The notes below the pieces were generated by a model, which was not told where the DNA came from, made no database searches, and worked only from the letters and a program-made list of their open reading frames with translations. From the NCBI GenBank assembly GCA_013152695.1, contig JAADFV010000115.1, positions 1-15,397 of the forward strand: DNA of 15,397 nucleotides. The letters are read 5' to 3'. The DNA is from Chloroflexota bacterium. Its GTDB lineage: Bacteria; Chloroflexota; Anaerolineae; J102. This document shows, in pieces, positions 13,672 through 15,397 of this stretch (its first letter is position 1; each line of letters opens with the position of its first letter). A program made the translations under genes and the position numbers.

Positions 13672-13700
13672 AGTTTACATGAAAAGCAAGGAACGCACAA
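13672..13700 (-). promoter_or_regulatory. Candidate vapBC promoter
   Basis: Read on the minus strand: TTGTGC (13700-13695), a 17-base spacer, then TAAACT (13677-13672). It lies about 35 bases upstream of the antitoxin start. Both boxes are partial matches. Confidence 0.4.
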
Positions 13701-14074
13701 TGACATTATGGCCGGCGGGTGGTGTTTCAAAATGGGGGCGGCCCCCTTCTATGCTTCCTCCTTCGCTCCGCCCCCACCCCTTCCTTCCTCCGACCCTCAC
13801 TACGCCCGGTTTCAGGGGAGGGAGTCCTTTCTTGGCGAAGGTTTTTTGTGGGGTAGGATGGCTTCCTCCCGCGAGGCGGCAGCCGAAGCGGGGGGAGGTT
13901 GGAGGGGGGCAGGCGCCACCGCCCCGAATCTCATTTTACCCGATTGCCCCCAAATTGAAACGCGCCCGGCAGGAGGTGGTTTGAGCTGTTGTGGCAGATA
14001 GCCGGTGGATGCGCAATAGGAGGCGGGGCGGATTAGAGAAGCACTACCGCCCCCCTCTCAGTCTTCCTCCTTGC
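13701..14074. other. GC-rich non-coding stretch with C and G tracts
   Basis: About 370 bases are dominated by runs such as GGGGGCGGCCCCC (13734-13746), CCGCCCCCACCCC and GGAGGGGGGCAGGCGCC. I recognise no protein in any frame, and the + strand ORFs crossing it translate to low-complexity Pro, Gly and Ala. Composition is unlike the AT-rich gene to its right, so this could be a junction or repeat-derived spacer. Confidence 0.6.
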
Positions 14075-14557
14075 TTAGGAACCGTTATTTGAGCACTCCT
14101 CAATTTGCTCTATATCGATAATTATTCTTGAGCTTGGTAGATATTCAACATGATAGCGCTTCCCGTCTTTGATCTTTTCCACTATCTCAGAGCCAATCTC
14201 AAAAATATAATCCCGCTCACCTAATTCGAGATACCAACGAGCAGTATTACCGCTGTGATTTGTCTCTTTTAGAATAATATGCGCTTTTGCCTCAATAATT
14301 CTTACTCTTCTATTAATTATATCGCGTGCAATCGGAGTCCCAAGAATCAACGCTCCCACAACAAAAAAAACTCCGGTAATTAAATCTAACAAACTATTGT
14401 ACTTGGTAACCAGATAACGTTGGAAAAATGATCCTCCTAAGAACAAAGAAAAGACAAGCCAAATTTCTTTTTCCATGAGTTTTCGAGTGAGAATATCCCT
14501 GATGTGAAGTTTTCTTTCCACCACATATACAACCTCACGCGTCTCATCACAGTTCAT
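14075..14557 (-). CDS. Small membrane protein next to an RHS tip, possible immunity protein, 160 aa
   Basis: Two hydrophobic segments (about residues 32-47 and 56-75, EIWLVFSLFLGG and LITGVFFVVGALILG) are followed by a soluble domain (80-160) with ARWYLELGERDYIFEI and RYHVEYLPSSRIIIDIE. The latter resembles Y-R-V-Y-Y-x-P-x-S-R segments I recall from Chloroflexota membrane proteins of unknown role. The gene starts three bases after the RHS-tip stop, and its ribosome site (GACGAGG) lies in the end of that ORF, so the pair is probably co-translated. In polymorphic toxin systems this position belongs to the immunity gene; that assignment is inference. Local base composition is AT-rich, as is common for transferred tip/immunity cassettes. 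Alternative: an unrelated envelope protein. Confidence 0.6.
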   Translation of the reverse strand: MNCDETREVVYVVERKLHIRDILTRKLMEKEIWLVFSLFLGGSFFQRYLVTKYNSLLDLITGVFFVVGALILGTPIARDIINRRVRIIEAKAHIILKETNHSGNTARWYLELGERDYIFEIGSEIVEKIKDGKRYHVEYLPSSRIIIDIEQIEECSNNGS

Positions 14558-14560
14558 AAC

Positions 14561-15316
14561 CTACCTCGTCAGCTGAAAATAACGTACCGTAGACTGATCC
14601 ATGGCGAGATCAAATCCGATTCCTGGACTCCACCCTACAGCGGTAGCAGACGGGCCATTGGGATTCATAGGATTATACGCATGAGCATAACTGGTCCCAT
14701 AAGGACCGTAATGTCCCGTGTAGGAAGTTAGACTATTAAGGCCTCTGGCCAAATTATTGGACGGAAGATGATCATATTCAGAAACGTATACGGTCCCTCC
14801 TGCTTTTGCGAAACTTTCTGGTTTGACAAACGCCTTCATCTTGCCGATATCATCCAGATTATCCAACTCGTTAAAAAGTCTCTTCACGGTATTAATCCCT
14901 TCTTTAAGCGAAAAGCTTGCTTTTCCACCAGCGATTGCAAATAAATCTACATCATTTGACTCATGATTGAAAATAATTTCAACTCCAAAGGTACCTTTAA
15001 TCGTGACGAAACCCAACGGTAATTCAACTCCGCCGTCCACTGATACTCCAATTCCATGCGCACTGGGGGGCATCATATTCTTTGCCCCCTCTCTTTCCAA
15101 CTCATTATAGAATCGAATCAGCTGATCGTAGGTATACTGACTCAGTTCTTCATACGTTAATCCTTTCTCACTGTATTCCTGAGCAAATTTTCGCGCAAAT
15201 TGCCAGCAATCTACATCATCATCGTCGGGCGTGTCTTCACAATGCCCGCTGGGGTCCGTATACCGCAGCGGATTGTTTCGTGTATACGCGTACCGGTTCA
15301 GGCTCTGCGGGGTCAC
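14561..15316 (-). CDS. RHS C-terminal tip, detached from its core (possible polymorphic toxin)
   Basis: The first residues TPQSLNRYAYTRNNPLRYTD followed by PSGH are the hallmark end of an RHS core, after which tips vary. The tip (residues 26-251) starts with an acidic CEDTPDDDDVDCW, then a helical stretch, a Gly-rich beta-like part (GIGVSVDGGVEL, GTFGVEIIF) and an aromatic, Gly-rich end. I see no recognisable nuclease or deaminase motif. The nominal start is a GTG without a ribosome site, and the frame is closed nine codons upstream by TGA (15344-15346), so the ORF is cut off from any core. The core segment before it (PTAVIPTPV versus the usual IVPNPG) appears shifted by small indels. It is best read as an orphan or decayed rhs tip; expression is doubtful. 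Confidence 0.7.
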   Translation of the reverse strand: MTPQSLNRYAYTRNNPLRYTDPSGHCEDTPDDDDVDCWQFARKFAQEYSEKGLTYEELSQYTYDQLIRFYNELEREGAKNMMPPSAHGIGVSVDGGVELPLGFVTIKGTFGVEIIFNHESNDVDLFAIAGGKASFSLKEGINTVKRLFNELDNLDDIGKMKAFVKPESFAKAGGTVYVSEYDHLPSNNLARGLNSLTSYTGHYGPYGTSYAHAYNPMNPNGPSATAVGWSPGIGFDLAMDQSTVRYFQLTR

Positions 15317-15332
15317 CGGGGTTGGGATGACG

Positions 15333-15361
15333 GCGGTCGGAGATCAGTAGTCAGCGGTCGG
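15333..15361. repeat. Short direct repeat GCGGTCGG at the RHS break
   Basis: GCGGTCGG occurs at 15333-15340 and 15354-15361, flanking GATCAGTAGTCA. It sits where the RHS core reading frame is lost. From 15362 to the window end the sequence is GC-rich with no clear gene. Confidence 0.4.
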
Positions 15362-15397
15362 CGAGGGACGCGCGGCAGGCGGGGTTGCCGCGGCTGG

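Noticed and set aside
13267..14001. + strand ORF of 244 codons across the vapBC region
   Set aside because: It is antisense to the well-supported VapBC pair and then runs into low-complexity GC-rich DNA.
15082..15330. + strand ORF of 82 codons at the right edge
   Set aside because: Antisense to the RHS tip, whose core motif is unmistakable.

Overview
The window looks like chromosomal DNA from a Chloroflexota bacterium, most likely Anaerolineae or a relative. This is an inference from style: very large secreted proteins built from SdrD-B and DUF11 repeats, Thr/Pro linkers, PPC domains with a Y-[LW]-P-[LV]-I motif, and RHS debris. No rRNA, tRNA or other taxonomic marker is present to prove it.

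Left two thirds (1-10482, + strand): two adjacent genes for large extracellular proteins. The first is cut by the window start and shows a Thr/Pro linker, two PPC domains, a YLPLI motif, another Thr/Pro linker and a seven-bladed YVTN-type beta-propeller. The second encodes about 2761 residues: signal peptide, a DUF3344-like domain, one DUF11-type domain, a pair of Cys-containing repeats, eight SdrD-B-like repeats, four DUF11 repeats, then the same tail as gene 1 (linker, PPC, YWPVI, linker, seven-bladed propeller). The two genes therefore share a C-terminal module. A 29-codon leader ORF with its own strong ribosome binding site stops inside the Shine-Dalgarno of the giant gene. Two long hairpins follow that gene as likely terminators.

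Middle (10484-12477, + strand): a tightly coupled two-gene operon. It encodes a NifX/NafY-fold protein (dinitrogenase Fe-Mo cofactor biosynthesis family) carrying a His-rich insert, whose stop overlaps the start of an MFS transporter. A role of the pair in metal or metal-cofactor handling is plausible but unproven.

Right third (12478-15397): a decayed accessory region with all recognisable genes on the minus strand. Reading along that strand there is a broken RHS C-terminal tip, a small two-helix membrane protein three bases behind it (position of an immunity gene), a GC-rich gap, a VapBC-type toxin-antitoxin pair, a frameshifted RHS-core remnant, and a compact inverted-repeat element of about 98 bp. 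This resembles an eroded RHS locus with displaced tips and an added toxin-antitoxin module.

The points most worth a second look are the shared propeller tail of the two surface proteins, the leader ORF coupled to the giant gene, the four-unit block duplication inside the SdrD-B array, the inverted-repeat element, and the RHS tip with its putative membrane immunity partner.
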